Part shown: positions 8,195 to 17,837 of the stretch, one piece after another | Numbering within the stretch: position 1 is the stretch's first letter | How the letters are laid out: the number at the start of each line of letters is the position of its first letter | Source: JBNKHG01 sp050290225 | Lineage (GTDB): Bacteria; Pseudomonadota; Gammaproteobacteria; Pseudomonadales; Cellvibrionaceae | Length of the DNA stretch: 60,187 nucleotides | NCBI GenBank assembly: GCA_050290225.1 | Contig: JBNKHG010000055.1 | Span: 1-60,187 of the forward strand | Reading direction: 5' to 3' | Made by a program: the position numbers and the translations under genes | The notes under the pieces: model-generated | What the model saw: only the letters and a program-made list of their open reading frames with translations | What the model was told of the DNA's origin: nothing | Database searches by the model: none

Positions 8195-9256
8195 ATGCGT
8201 GAGTGGCTCACTGTCATTGTCGTTCTATTGATAATTGGCATTCTTCTGGACGGTTGGCGGCGCATGCGCCAGTCGCGTCAGGGAGCGCTGAAAATGTCCC
8301 TGAGTATGCACCAGGGGATAGAGAAGGAAGACCTCGAGGAGTACGGCAGCGAACTGCCCAACGGCGGTGCGCGCGTTGTTGCGCAACGAAATGAACGTGA
8401 TATCGAGGTCATGAACCGCAACCTGCGCGACAGCCTGGGGGCGGGTCGCACCACGGCCGGATTCAAACCCAAAAAACCAACACCCAAGGCGCCGGTAACG
8501 CCACCCGCGCCCCCACCCGAGCAGGTGTCGCTGAATCTTGAGGAATCGGTGCCCATGTTGATGGAAGTGGACAATACCCCCACTGAAGCAGAGCCGCTTG
8601 TGGGCGAGCCCGAAGTAGGCGATTCCGAAGTAGATAATTACGAAGTAGATAATTACGAGGTAGGCGATTCCGAAGTAGATAATTCCGAAGTAGGCGATTC
8701 CATTGAGGATTGGGAGTTCAAATCAACCACTGAGCCAACTGTCGGAGATGCACGCATCGAACCCTCGCTGTCGCAGACGCCCGACCCTGTTGTCGATGAC
8801 CCCCAGCCGGAAGTGCGTCTGGACGCTGCCGAAGAGGTCTTTGTGATCAATGTGATGGCGCCCCAGGGGCAGCGCTTTGCCGGACAGGCCCTGTTGGATG
8901 TGATCCTGGAGTGCGGCCTGCGCTACGGCGATATGCAGATCTTTCACCGCCACCTGGATGCCCGGGGCGAAGGCCCCGTGCTGTTCAGCATGGCCAATAT
9001 GGTCAAGCCTGGCGTCTTTGACCTTAATACCATGGCACAATTTGAAACCCCGGGGGTCAGCCTCTTTATGACCCTCCCGCTGGCCGCTGACAGTCGAAAG
9101 GCTTTTGACCTGATGGTGTCGACGGCAGAGGCCATCTGTGAGCGCCTGGGTGGTGACCTTAAAGACGAAAACCGCAGTGTCATGACCAAACAGACCATGG
9201 ATCACTGTCGTCAACGCATCAGCGACTTTGAGCGCAAACAACTGTTTAAAGGTTAG
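8195..9256 (+). CDS. zipA: Cell division protein ZipA
   Basis: A 353-residue inner-membrane protein that tethers FtsZ at the division site. It has an N-terminal membrane segment (residues 4-22, REWLTVIVVLLIIGILLDGW), a long proline- and acid-rich linker, and a C-terminal FtsZ-binding domain of about 140 residues beginning near FVINVMAPQGQRFAGQ. I chose the ATG at 8195 because it puts the membrane segment at the very N-terminus, as in the family, and has GGAA upstream. Another ATG at 8183 is possible, and the open frame extends back into smc. The linker contains six copies of a five-residue repeat (E-V-G/D-D/N-S/Y). The position between smc and ligA supports the call. Confidence 0.93.
   Translation: MREWLTVIVVLLIIGILLDGWRRMRQSRQGALKMSLSMHQGIEKEDLEEYGSELPNGGARVVAQRNERDIEVMNRNLRDSLGAGRTTAGFKPKKPTPKAPVTPPAPPPEQVSLNLEESVPMLMEVDNTPTEAEPLVGEPEVGDSEVDNYEVDNYEVGDSEVDNSEVGDSIEDWEFKSTTEPTVGDARIEPSLSQTPDPVVDDPQPEVRLDAAEEVFVINVMAPQGQRFAGQALLDVILECGLRYGDMQIFHRHLDARGEGPVLFSMANMVKPGVFDLNTMAQFETPGVSLFMTLPLAADSRKAFDLMVSTAEAICERLGGDLKDENRSVMTKQTMDHCRQRISDFERKQLFKG
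8612..8701 (+). repeat. Six 15-bp tandem repeats in the zipA linker
   Basis: Units start at 8612, 8627, 8642, 8657, 8672 and 8687. There are two main types, GAAGTAGGCGATTCC and GAAGTAGATAATTAC/TCC, and neighbouring copies are nearly identical, which suggests recent expansion. They encode EVGDS and EVDNY/S, so the array only lengthens an acidic flexible linker. Confidence 0.92.
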
Positions 9257-9342
9257 CGCCATCGAACGCCTGAACCCACAGGAAACAGCTCCGGAGAGCT
9301 TGAGAGATCGCCGTGTCATCCAGAGTTAGCCAAGGCTAGGAT

Positions 9343-11376
9343 ATGCCCATACCCCAATCAGTGCTCGACGAAGCACAACGCCTCAAGCAACAACTGAATT
9401 ACCACAACTACCGCTACTATGTTCTCGACGACCCGCAGATTCCGGACTCGGAATACGATCGCCTGTTGCAGCGGCTGCAGGAACTCGAAGCAAGCCATGC
9501 GGGTTTGATCACCCCGGACTCGCCCACCCAGCGGGTGGGGGCGGAGCCGCTGAGTGCCTTCGAGCAGGTGCGGCACGAAGTGCCGATGTTATCTCTGGAC
9601 AACGCTTTCAGCGAAGAGGACCTGCGTGATTTTAACCGCCGGGTCAGCGAACGCCTGAAAACGGACGCTCCGATTGAGTATGCGTGTGAACCCAAACTGG
9701 ATGGTATCGCTGTCAGCCTGTTGTATGAGGACGGCCTGCTGGTGCGGGGAGCGACCCGCGGGGACGGTACCACCGGCGAAAACATTACCCAGAACGTGCG
9801 CACCATCAACTCGATTCCGTTGCGGCTGGTGGGTGAAGATTACCCGCCCACCCTGGAGGTTCGCGGTGAGATCTATATGCCCAAGGCGGGTTTCGAAGCC
9901 CTCAACGACAAAGCCCGGCAGGCCGGGGAAAAGACTTTCGTTAATCCGCGCAATGCTGCGGCGGGCAGCCTGCGGCAACTGGACCCGCGAATTACCGCGA
10001 AACGCCCCCTGGAGATGTGCGCCTACAGCATTGGGCGGGTCGACGGGGGAGAGTTGCCCGATCGTCATACCGATGTGCTCAAGGCGCTGAACGCCTGGGG
10101 TCTTTTGATCAACGAGCATATGACCGTGGCGACCAATATAGATGAGTGTTTGGCCTATTACGGGAGCATGGCCGAAAAGCGTGATGCGCTCGACTACGAT
10201 ATCGACGGTATCGTCTTCAAGGTTAACAGCCGCCGGTTACAGAACCGATTAGGCTTCGTCGCCAGGGCGCCCCGCTGGGCCATTGCCCATAAGTTTCCGG
10301 CCCAGGAGGAGGTAACCCGGCTGCTGGACGTGGAGTTCCAGGTGGGCCGCACCGGCGCGGTAACACCGGTGGCACGGCTGGAGCCCGTGTTTGTGGGTGG
10401 CGTTACCGTCTCAAATGCCACCCTGCACAACCGCGATGAAATCGAGCGCCTGGGCATTAAGATCGGCGATGCCGTGATGATTCGACGCGCCGGGGATGTG
10501 ATTCCCCAGGTGGTGTCCGTCGTCAAGGCCCAACGGCCCGACAACGCCCGGGATATCCTGTTCCCGGAGCGGTGTCCCGTGTGCGACTCGCCCGTGGAAA
10601 CCGAACCCGGTGAGGCGGTCGCCCGTTGTAGCGGTGGCCTGATTTGCGAGGCCCAGCGCAAGGAGGCGATCAAGCATTTCGCCTCGCGCAAAGCCATGGA
10701 TATCGATGGCCTGGGCGACAAACTGGTTGAGCAACTGGTCGATGGTGGGCTGGTGCATTCGGTCGCCGACCTCTATGCCCTCACGGCGGAGCAGGTGGCG
10801 GGCCTGGAGCGTATGGGCGACAAATCCGCCGAGAACCTGATGAAGGCGCTGGATGCCAGCAAGGGCACCAGTCTGTCGCGGTTTATCTTCGCCCTGGGTA
10901 TCCGCGAGGTGGGGGAGGCCACGGCCCGCTCCCTGGCGCGGCATTTTGGCAGTTTTGAAGCCCTGGCGGAAGCGGATGAAGCGGCGCTGTTGGCGGTGGA
11001 GGATGTGGGGCCGGTGGTGGCGCACTATATAGTCGAGTTCTTCCAGCAGGAGCACAACCTGGAGGCGGTGGCACAGTTGCGTAAGGCGGGTCTGCACTGG
11101 CCCGATGAAACACCCAGTGATTCGGCGGCAGAGCCCCTGGTCGGTCAGACCTACGTATTGACCGGCACCCTGGAAGTGATGAGCCGGAACGAGGCCAAGG
11201 CGCACCTGCAGGCGTTGGGCGCCAAGGTGGCGGGCAGTGTGTCGGCCAAGACCCATTACCTGGTGGCCGGACCCGGTGCGGGATCCAAACTCGCCAAGGC
11301 CCGGGAGTTGGGTGTCGACATTATAGATGAAAGCGCGCTTCTGGACCTCTTGCGTGAGCATGGTGTGGATGTCTAG
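9343..11376 (+). CDS. ligA: NAD-dependent DNA ligase LigA
   Basis: A 677-residue ligase that seals nicks in replication and repair using NAD+. In order, it has an N-terminal NAD-binding Ia domain (HNYRYYVLDDP), the adenylation domain with the catalytic lysine K118 in CEPKLDG, then an OB-fold. A zinc finger follows (CPVCDSP, later RCSGGLICEAQ), then helix-hairpin-helix repeats and a BRCT domain starting at about residue 598 (PLVGQTYVLTGTLEVMSRNEA). The length is as expected. The ATG at 9343 is preceded by AAGG and AGG. The 3' end overlaps the start of the next gene. Confidence 0.97.
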   Translation: MPIPQSVLDEAQRLKQQLNYHNYRYYVLDDPQIPDSEYDRLLQRLQELEASHAGLITPDSPTQRVGAEPLSAFEQVRHEVPMLSLDNAFSEEDLRDFNRRVSERLKTDAPIEYACEPKLDGIAVSLLYEDGLLVRGATRGDGTTGENITQNVRTINSIPLRLVGEDYPPTLEVRGEIYMPKAGFEALNDKARQAGEKTFVNPRNAAAGSLRQLDPRITAKRPLEMCAYSIGRVDGGELPDRHTDVLKALNAWGLLINEHMTVATNIDECLAYYGSMAEKRDALDYDIDGIVFKVNSRRLQNRLGFVARAPRWAIAHKFPAQEEVTRLLDVEFQVGRTGAVTPVARLEPVFVGGVTVSNATLHNRDEIERLGIKIGDAVMIRRAGDVIPQVVSVVKAQRPDNARDILFPERCPVCDSPVETEPGEAVARCSGGLICEAQRKEAIKHFASRKAMDIDGLGDKLVEQLVDGGLVHSVADLYALTAEQVAGLERMGDKSAENLMKALDASKGTSLSRFIFALGIREVGEATARSLARHFGSFEALAEADEAALLAVEDVGPVVAHYIVEFFQQEHNLEAVAQLRKAGLHWPDETPSDSAAEPLVGQTYVLTGTLEVMSRNEAKAHLQALGAKVAGSVSAKTHYLVAGPGAGSKLAKARELGVDIIDESALLDLLREHGVDV

Positions 11377-11998
11377 CCATCTCGGGGTTAAGGGTATCAG
11401 CCGGCTGTTGGCGACCGGCCTGGCGCTGGTCGCGGTCGGGGGTTGCGTGACTTCGCCGCCGCGTCATATCGACAATGTCTGCCATATCTTTGATGAAAAA
11501 AGCGGCTGGTATGAGGACGCCAAGGATGCCGAGGAGCGTTGGGGCAGTCCCATACCCGTTCTGATGGCGATTATGTACCAGGAATCGCGTTTCCAGCCGA
11601 AAGCCAAACCGGCGCGCCGTAAAATACTCTGGATTTTTCCCGGTCCCCGCAAAAGCAGTGCCTACGGTTTTTCCCAAGCCAAAGACGGCACCTGGAATTG
11701 GTACCGGAAAAGCAGCGGCAACCGCGGTGCGGATCGTGACGACTTTGAAGATGCCGTGGACTTCATAGGCTGGTATAACAAACAGAGTCAAAAACGCAGT
11801 AAAATCGACCTAAATGATGCGTATCACCTGTATCTGGCATACCATGAGGGGCATGGGGGATTTAACCGCCGTACCTTCAGGAAAAAGGGGTGGCTGAAGT
11901 CCGTGGCCAAGAAAGTCTCGGCGCGGGCAAACCTCTATCGGCGCCAGTTGCAAGGCTGTCAGGAACGATTGGAAAGTGACGGGTGGTGGTTTTTTTAA
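11369..11998 (+). CDS. Lipoprotein with a lytic-transglycosylase-like (SLT) domain
   Basis: A 209-residue predicted lipoprotein. The hydrophobic stretch LLATGLALVAVGGC ends in a lipobox cysteine at about residue 26. The mature part has the goose-lysozyme/SLT fold pattern: PVLMAIMYQESRFQP holds the likely catalytic glutamate, then SAYGFSQAKDGTW, then LYLAYHEGHGG. It is likely anchored in an outer or inner membrane leaflet and acts on peptidoglycan. I chose the ATG at 11369, eight bases inside the end of ligA, because it gives a compact signal peptide; an ATG at 11360 is an alternative. Upstream readings into ligA are not needed. Confidence 0.8.
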   Translation: MSSHLGVKGISRLLATGLALVAVGGCVTSPPRHIDNVCHIFDEKSGWYEDAKDAEERWGSPIPVLMAIMYQESRFQPKAKPARRKILWIFPGPRKSSAYGFSQAKDGTWNWYRKSSGNRGADRDDFEDAVDFIGWYNKQSQKRSKIDLNDAYHLYLAYHEGHGGFNRRTFRKKGWLKSVAKKVSARANLYRRQLQGCQERLESDGWWFF

Positions 11999-12068
11999 AA
12001 AGCGCAACACAGATGTTTAACATCAGGAAACAGGTAATAAGAGCGTTAACAATAACAACGAGGCGAGG

Positions 12069-12488
12069 ATGGACCAGGAATCAATAGTCTACGGCTGCAT
12101 TAAGGATGCCGGCTATTTTAACTCTGACGGCGAGCGACGTGCGGTCAATCGCCAGGCAATGTTGCAACTGCCCAGGGCCGATGAATGGCCCTTCCTGTGC
12201 CAGGAGATGTTCGCTATTCCCAAGTTGGAGGCGATGCAGGGAAATTACCAAACCGAAGTCATGCACTTCGGGGCTTCCTATAAAGCGGTGGAGTATGAGT
12301 GGGAACAGTGGATCAACATGTTCGAAGAACTGTTGGGCCGTATGTATTGGGTGTCGGCCACCGTGCACCTGGAAACCGAATTGTCCGGTACCCACACCTT
12401 TACCTGGGAATCGAGTGCCAATGCCCATATCCCCGGGTCCGGGGATATCAATATTCGCTGCGAGTGGAGTCACGAGGGCAGCCTCTAG
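12069..12488 (+). CDS. Conserved-looking hypothetical protein, 139 aa
   Basis: I do not recognise this family. The protein is acidic and tryptophan-rich, has no signal peptide or membrane segment, and its second half alternates hydrophobic and polar residues (YWVSATVHLETELSG...HTFTWESSA) like a beta-sheet domain. Codon use resembles the neighbours. The ATG at 12069 follows GCGAGG. It lies on the same strand as the transglycosylase-like gene 71 bases upstream and the small membrane protein downstream. Confidence 0.65.
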   Translation: MDQESIVYGCIKDAGYFNSDGERRAVNRQAMLQLPRADEWPFLCQEMFAIPKLEAMQGNYQTEVMHFGASYKAVEYEWEQWINMFEELLGRMYWVSATVHLETELSGTHTFTWESSANAHIPGSGDINIRCEWSHEGSL

Positions 12489-12517
12489 GCGGCGTGATCA
12501 TAGCCTGTGGTGAAGCT

Positions 12518-12547
12518 GTTGGCGCTGGTGTAGTTGGCGCCGGTGTA
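12518..12547 (+). repeat. Two 15-bp tandem repeats between genes
   Basis: GTTGGCGCTGGTGTA at 12518-12532 is repeated with one change at 12533-12547. A third, more diverged copy may follow. Confidence 0.7.
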
Positions 12548-12592
12548 ATTGAAGGTGCAGTTAATGGCAGACTCGAGAGGTAGCCAGTAAGT

Positions 12593-12832
12593 ATGTTGTT
12601 CAGTTTGCTAGCCAAAAAGGGCAGTAAAGCCAATCGCAAAAACCGGGCGATTCTGTTGGTGGCCCTGATGGCCAGCGCCGGGTTTATCGCTCTCGCTATT
12701 GTGGGTTGGGATTTGTCTGTCGACAAAGCATTGCATTTTTTGGTGGTCACCGTGATTCTGGTGGCGATGTTGATCGGTGCCGCCCTGCTTGTTGTCTCTC
12801 TCTGGCAGTTATTGAAAAAGCTGTTCTCCTAA
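12593..12832 (+). CDS. Small two-span membrane protein, unknown function
   Basis: A 79-residue protein with a basic N-terminus (KKGSKANRKNR) and two hydrophobic segments at about residues 20-40 and 48-72, ending in LLKKLFS. No family is recognised. The ATG at 12593 follows AGAGG. It ends nine bases before the AraC-type regulator, so the two may be co-transcribed. Confidence 0.6.
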   Translation: MLFSLLAKKGSKANRKNRAILLVALMASAGFIALAIVGWDLSVDKALHFLVVTVILVAMLIGAALLVVSLWQLLKKLFS

Positions 12833-12841
12833 GGGGCGTTC

Positions 12842-13882
12842 ATGCAAAGCAAAATGATCCATGTTCCGATCGACTACGCACAGGGCTTGCTGCAGTTGGT
12901 GGAGGATCGTGGCCAGGATGTTGCGCCGCTCCTGGACGAACTGGGTATAGCGCCCGAAGAACTCAACAACGCGCAACAATTTTCCGCGATGAAATACGGA
13001 CAATTGTATCAGCGTGTCATGCACCTGATGCAGGACGAATATTTCGGTATGTTCAGCGGCGGTAAAGTGCGTTTGGGATCTTTTCGCCTGCTGTGTCTGA
13101 CCGTGATTCAATGTGCCAACCTGCAACAGGCCATTATCCGTACCGGTGAATTTTGTGAAATTTGTCGGGGCATGAATATCCGGTTCAAGCTTTCCGTTGA
13201 AAATGATCTCGCGCGATTGCGCATGTGCGGTGTGGACGCCCTGGCGCCCGGTGAGTATGAGGCGATAGTTGATCATGCCAAACCCAGCCAGATTCGTACG
13301 CAAATAGCGGTCTCAATCCGTTTTTACGGCTGGCTGATCGGTCAGGAGATCCGCCTGAATACCCTCTACTTTCAATTTCCCGAATCGGAGAGCATGAAGC
13401 CCATTGCCGAATTGCAGGCGGATGAGACGAGATTTGGCCAAACATTCACCGGATGTGAGTTTAACGCCGCCTATCTCGATTACCCCATCGTACAAAACCA
13501 GGAAACCCTGATGGACTTCCTGCGAACTGCGCCTTATCACCTGGTGATCAGTGAAACGACCCACTATAGCTTGAAATCAAAAGTGCGCTCTATCCTCTCC
13601 AGGGATGTGAGCGTTTCCATGCCCAGTGCCGAGGACGTGGCTTCGCGCCTGAACCTGTCGGTTACCACCCTACGCCGCCGGCTGCAGGGGGAGGGCACCT
13701 CTTACCAGAAACTGAAAGACGAGTGCCGCATGGAGGCGGCTTTCCACTACCTGGCATGCCCGGACTTGACCAACGCCACTATTGCCGAGCGTTTGGGCTT
13801 CGACGAGAGCAGCGCCTTCTTTCGCGCCTTTAAAAAATGGACCGGCGTGACACCCGGGGAGTACCGCAAACAGCTCGGTTAG
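12842..13882 (+). CDS. AraC-family transcriptional regulator
   Basis: A 346-residue regulator of the group with an N-terminal arabinose-binding-like domain (residues 15-210) and a C-terminal double helix-turn-helix (about 250-345). The HTH shows VASRLNLSVTTLRRRLQGEG and the second-helix block TIAERLGFDESSAFFRAFKKW followed by TGVTPGEYRK, the AraC signature. Such regulators often control fatty-acid, ornithine or sterol catabolism in Pseudomonas relatives. The acyl-CoA dehydrogenase 234 bases downstream is a candidate target, but that is inference from position only. Confidence 0.88.
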   Translation: MQSKMIHVPIDYAQGLLQLVEDRGQDVAPLLDELGIAPEELNNAQQFSAMKYGQLYQRVMHLMQDEYFGMFSGGKVRLGSFRLLCLTVIQCANLQQAIIRTGEFCEICRGMNIRFKLSVENDLARLRMCGVDALAPGEYEAIVDHAKPSQIRTQIAVSIRFYGWLIGQEIRLNTLYFQFPESESMKPIAELQADETRFGQTFTGCEFNAAYLDYPIVQNQETLMDFLRTAPYHLVISETTHYSLKSKVRSILSRDVSVSMPSAEDVASRLNLSVTTLRRRLQGEGTSYQKLKDECRMEAAFHYLACPDLTNATIAERLGFDESSAFFRAFKKWTGVTPGEYRKQLG

Positions 13883-13901
13883 GGACATCGCTACTATCCC
13901 C

Positions 13902-13941
13902 AAAAACCAGCGGGTCCCGAACACCAGCGGGTCCCGTCGAC
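13902..13941. repeat. Direct repeat ACCAGCGGGTCCCG with a third degenerate copy
   Basis: The gap between the AraC gene and the acyl-CoA dehydrogenase contains CCAGCGGGTCCCG twice, 17 bases apart, and a decayed third copy (ACCAGTGGGCG). The core ACCAGCGGGT recurs near 60034-60043, downstream of the methyltransferase. Its function is unknown; it may be a dispersed intergenic repeat. Confidence 0.5.
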
Positions 13942-14116
13942 CAGTGGGCGATCTGGCGATGGCACACCTCACCGGGGTTCAAACGGTGACCGGATTGCCT
14001 CCATTTGTCATCCAATCTGGTTGATTTCGGTATTGAGGCTAAACTCTGAATCAGGGATTCTTTGCTCCGTGAAAGTACCCAATCAACGCTGAACAAGATA
14101 TGAGGTTGAATAACGG

Positions 14117-15916
14117 ATGGCCGACTATAAAGCCCCCTTGCGCGATATACAGTTTGTAATGAACGAACTTTTGGATTTCCCGGCGCACTATGCAACTTTG
14201 CCCGGCGGTGAGGAAGCCAGCCCCGAGGTGGTCAACGCGATTCTCGAAGAGAGCGCCAAGTTCTGTGAAAACGTGCTGGCTCCCCTTAATCGCGTGGGTG
14301 ATACCGAGGGGTGTCAATGGGACGACGGCGTGGTGACCACGCCACCCGGTTTTAAAGAGGCTTACCAGCAGTATGTGGAAGCCGGCTGGCCCTCTATGGC
14401 TCACGATCCTGTGCATGGCGGTCAGGGGTTGCCGCAATCGCTGGGCACCATTCTCAGTGAGATGATCGGTAGTGCCAACTGGTCCTGGGGTATGTACCCG
14501 GGCTTGAGTCACGGTGCCATGAACACCATTTCAACGCACGGCACCGATGCGCAAAAAGAAACCTACCTGACCAAGCTGATTGAAGGATCCTGGACCGGTA
14601 CCATGTGCCTGACGGAGCCCCACTGTGGTACCGACTTGGGTATGCTGCGCACCCGGGCCGAACCCAATGCCGACGGCTCCTACGCCATCACCGGGACCAA
14701 AATCTTCATTTCAGCCGGTGAGCACGATATGGCGGAAAATATCGTCCATATCGTATTGGCACGCCTGCCGGATGCCCCGGAAGGTACCAAGGGCATCTCC
14801 CTGTTTATCGTGCCCAAGTTCAATGTGGCGGCAGATGGTACGCTTGCCGATCACAATGGCGTAAAATGTGGGTCCATCGAACACAAAATGGGTATTCATG
14901 GTAACGCCACCTGCGTGATGAACTTTGACGGTGCCAAAGGCTACCTGATCGGTCCGCCCAACAAGGGGCTGATGGCCATGTTCACCTTTATGAATACCGC
15001 CCGGCTCGGAACTGCGTTGCAAGGTCTGTCCCACGCCGAGCTGGGCTTCCAGAAATCGTTGGAATATACCCGCGAACGCCTGCAGATGCGCTCCCTTTCC
15101 GGCGTCAAGAACCCCGATGGCCCCGCGGATCCAATTATCGTACATCCGGATGTGCGCCGTATGCTATTAACCCAGAAGGCGTTCGCTGAAGGTGGCCGGA
15201 TGCTGGCTTACTTTGCTGCCAAGCAGGTGGATTTGGCGGAGAGCGCCGAGTCTGAGGAGGAACGCAAGGCCGCTGATGATTTGTTGAGTTTCCTGACGCC
15301 GATTGCCAAGGCCTTTATGACCGAGACCGGCTACGAATCCGCCAACCTGGCTTTGCAGTGTTTTGGTGGCCACGGCTTTATCAGCGAGTGGGGAGCCGAA
15401 CAGAACGTGCGCGATTGCCGTATTGCGCTCCTGTACGAAGGTACCACCGGTATCCAGGCACTGGATCTGCTTGGCCGCAAAGTGCTTGGCTCGGGCGGTG
15501 AACTGCTCAAGGGTTTTACCAAGATCGTGCATAAATTTTGTCAGGCACAGGCCGGCAACGAAGCCATGAAAGAGTTTATTGAACCGCTGGCGGCGTTGAA
15601 CAGGGAGTGGGGCGAACTGACCATGCATGTGGGTGGCAAGGCGATGGAGAACCCCGATGAAGTGGGTGCCGCCTCTGTCGACTACCTGATGTATTCCGGC
15701 TACGTCACCTATGCTTACTTCTGGGCACTGGCCGCAGCCAAAGCCCAGGAAATCCTCGCTGCCGGCACCTCTGAAGACGCTTTTTACAACGCTAAACTGT
15801 CCACGGCGCGCTTCTATTTTCAACGCCTGTTACCACGTACCCAAACATGTGTGGCCACCATCAAGTCCGGCGCAGGTAATTTGATGGAGTTGGATGCCGA
15901 TAACTTCGCGTTCTAG
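14117..15916 (+). CDS. Acyl-CoA dehydrogenase (DmdC/FadE-like, about 600 aa)
   Basis: A 599-residue flavoprotein of the long acyl-CoA dehydrogenase group, which oxidises the alpha-beta bond of an acyl-CoA in beta-oxidation. Visible are MCLTEPHCGTDLGMLRT in the middle domain, MGIHGNATCVMNFDGA, and the C-terminal flavin-domain block CFGGHGFISEWGAEQ with the likely base region LLYEGTTGIQALDLLGRK. The extra C-terminal domain matches the family that includes 3-methylmercaptopropionyl-CoA dehydrogenase DmdC; substrate cannot be told from sequence alone. A terminator follows at 15957-15990, so it is probably monocistronic. Confidence 0.88.
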   Translation: MADYKAPLRDIQFVMNELLDFPAHYATLPGGEEASPEVVNAILEESAKFCENVLAPLNRVGDTEGCQWDDGVVTTPPGFKEAYQQYVEAGWPSMAHDPVHGGQGLPQSLGTILSEMIGSANWSWGMYPGLSHGAMNTISTHGTDAQKETYLTKLIEGSWTGTMCLTEPHCGTDLGMLRTRAEPNADGSYAITGTKIFISAGEHDMAENIVHIVLARLPDAPEGTKGISLFIVPKFNVAADGTLADHNGVKCGSIEHKMGIHGNATCVMNFDGAKGYLIGPPNKGLMAMFTFMNTARLGTALQGLSHAELGFQKSLEYTRERLQMRSLSGVKNPDGPADPIIVHPDVRRMLLTQKAFAEGGRMLAYFAAKQVDLAESAESEEERKAADDLLSFLTPIAKAFMTETGYESANLALQCFGGHGFISEWGAEQNVRDCRIALLYEGTTGIQALDLLGRKVLGSGGELLKGFTKIVHKFCQAQAGNEAMKEFIEPLAALNREWGELTMHVGGKAMENPDEVGAASVDYLMYSGYVTYAYFWALAAAKAQEILAAGTSEDAFYNAKLSTARFYFQRLLPRTQTCVATIKSGAGNLMELDADNFAF

Positions 15917-15956
15917 TCAGTGAGCGCGGTTTGCCGCGCCTGTACCCCAATGCCGA

Positions 15957-15990
15957 GGCCAGATCACACCATCTGTGATTTGGCCTTTTT
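15957..15990 (+). terminator. Rho-independent terminator after the acyl-CoA dehydrogenase
   Basis: A 12-bp stem (GGCCAGATCACA with TGTGATTTGGCC, one G-U pair) has a five-base loop and is followed directly by TTTTT. Confidence 0.85.
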
Positions 15991-16131
15991 GGGGTTTGAA
16001 AGACTTCCCCAGTCCACCAATACTGTATGTAGGACATTCCCGGACAGATGTGATTTGGCAGGGCGCTGTCGATCGTGAGAGTGGACAATTCCCATATAAA
16101 AATATTCAAAGCGTTGTTGGAGGAGTAAGCA

Positions 16132-17775
16132 TTGAACTTCGAACGTACTATTTCGGAAACTTTTGAGGAGGCTTGTGCGACATTTGCCGATAAGCAAGCC
16201 TTCACCTGTATGGGAAAAACCCTGACGTTTTCCGATGTGGATCGCCTTTCCGCCCAATTTGCAGCTTATCTGCAAAACCACACCGACCTTCGACCGGGCG
16301 ATCGTGTTGCTTTACAGTTGCCCAATGTATTGCAGTATCCGGTGGCGATGTTCGGCGTCATTCGCGCCGGTATGGTCGTGGTAAACACCAATCCCCTGTA
16401 CACCGCTCGAGAAGTAAAACACCAGCTCAACGACGCCGGCGCCAGGGCCATTGTGGTATTTGCCAATATCGCTGATACCCTGGCCGAAGTGGTTGCCGAC
16501 ACGCCTGTGGAGCAGGTGATTATTACCGAGATCGGCGATCTGCATTCACCCCTGAAGGGAGCGCTGCTGAATTTTGCGGTAAAGCATGTCAAGAAAATGG
16601 TACCCAGGGTTTCGATGCCGCAACAGAAACGTTTTACCCAGGTGCTGAAACAAGGGGGGCGGAGCCGGTTGCGCCCCATCGCCACGCAGCCTGGGGATGT
16701 TGCGGTGCTGCAGTATACGGGTGGCACCACCGGTATAGCCAAGGGCGCTATGCTGACACACCGCAACCTGGTGGCGAATATGCTACAGACCAGGGAGCAC
16801 TTCGAGGGATATTGCAATGAAGGTAAAGAGGTGGTGGTGGCCCCATTACCGCTCTATCACATTTATGCCTTCACCATGCACTGCATGGTGCACTTCAGCT
16901 TGGGGAACCGGAGTTTGCTGATTCCCAATCCCCGCGATCTGAGAGCTTTCGTGCAGGCACTCGAAGGTGAAGCCATTACCTTTTTTGTGGGTATCAATAC
17001 ACTGTTTATGGCCCTGTGCAGCCACAAAGGGTTTGCGACACTCGATTTTGGCCAATTGCGAGTTACTGCATCCGGCGGCATGGCGCTCACTACCGAGGCG
17101 GCACGTCGCTGGAAATCAGTAACCGGGTGTCAGGTCTGCGAGGGTTACGGCCTGACGGAGACCTCCCCAATAGTGGCGTGCAACCGTCCCGACAGTGCCC
17201 AGCCGGGCACCATTGGAACACCGGTTCCACTAACGGAGGTCAAGGTAATCGATGAATCGGGTCAGGCGCTGCCGGTCGGAGAGGCCGGAGAGCTGTGCGT
17301 ACGCGGACCTCAGGTGATGAAGGGTTATTGGCAGAGCCCCGAAGCCACTGCCGAAGTGCTGGACGACGAAGGATGGTTAAGGACCGGCGATATGGCGGTG
17401 ATCCAGGCGGATGGCTTCCTGAGAATTGTCGATCGCAAGAAAGACATGATTATTGTTTCAGGATTTAACGTCTATCCCAACGAGGTGGAAGATATCGCCT
17501 GTACCCACCCGGGTATTGCCGAGGCCGCCGCGATAGGCGTCAAGAACAGCAAGAGCGGCGAGGCTGTTAAGCTGTACGTAGTCAGAGCCGATACCGATCT
17601 AACCGTCGAGAGTGTGCGGGATTTCTGCAAACAAAACCTCACAGCCTATAAGGTACCGCGATTTGTGGAGTTTATAGACGACCTGCCCAAGTCCAACGTG
17701 GGTAAAGTTCTACGACGGGAGTTGAAGGAGCTTGAAGCCAGGCGAAAAGTCGAAAAAGCAAGCAACGCGGCCTAG
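16132..17775 (+). CDS. fadD: Long-chain fatty acid-CoA ligase FadD
   Basis: A 547-residue acyl-adenylate-forming enzyme that activates fatty acids with ATP and CoA at the inner membrane. It shows the AMP-binding P-loop YTGGTTGIAKGAML, then GYGLTETSP, the hinge block TGDMAVIQADGFLRIVDRKK and GFNVYPNEVED, with the catalytic lysine block near the end (SNVGKVLRRELKE). The start is a TTG at 16132, supported by a strong GGAGGAG six bases upstream. With the preceding acyl-CoA dehydrogenase and the following patatin it forms a lipid-use neighbourhood. Confidence 0.93.
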   Translation: MNFERTISETFEEACATFADKQAFTCMGKTLTFSDVDRLSAQFAAYLQNHTDLRPGDRVALQLPNVLQYPVAMFGVIRAGMVVVNTNPLYTAREVKHQLNDAGARAIVVFANIADTLAEVVADTPVEQVIITEIGDLHSPLKGALLNFAVKHVKKMVPRVSMPQQKRFTQVLKQGGRSRLRPIATQPGDVAVLQYTGGTTGIAKGAMLTHRNLVANMLQTREHFEGYCNEGKEVVVAPLPLYHIYAFTMHCMVHFSLGNRSLLIPNPRDLRAFVQALEGEAITFFVGINTLFMALCSHKGFATLDFGQLRVTASGGMALTTEAARRWKSVTGCQVCEGYGLTETSPIVACNRPDSAQPGTIGTPVPLTEVKVIDESGQALPVGEAGELCVRGPQVMKGYWQSPEATAEVLDDEGWLRTGDMAVIQADGFLRIVDRKKDMIIVSGFNVYPNEVEDIACTHPGIAEAAAIGVKNSKSGEAVKLYVVRADTDLTVESVRDFCKQNLTAYKVPRFVEFIDDLPKSNVGKVLRRELKELEARRKVEKASNAA

Positions 17776-17837
17776 TGTCCTGAGGCAGCAGTTGCTATTT
17801 TCAGAAAATTTCGCCAATCTAACGGTAGCCTGAGCGA

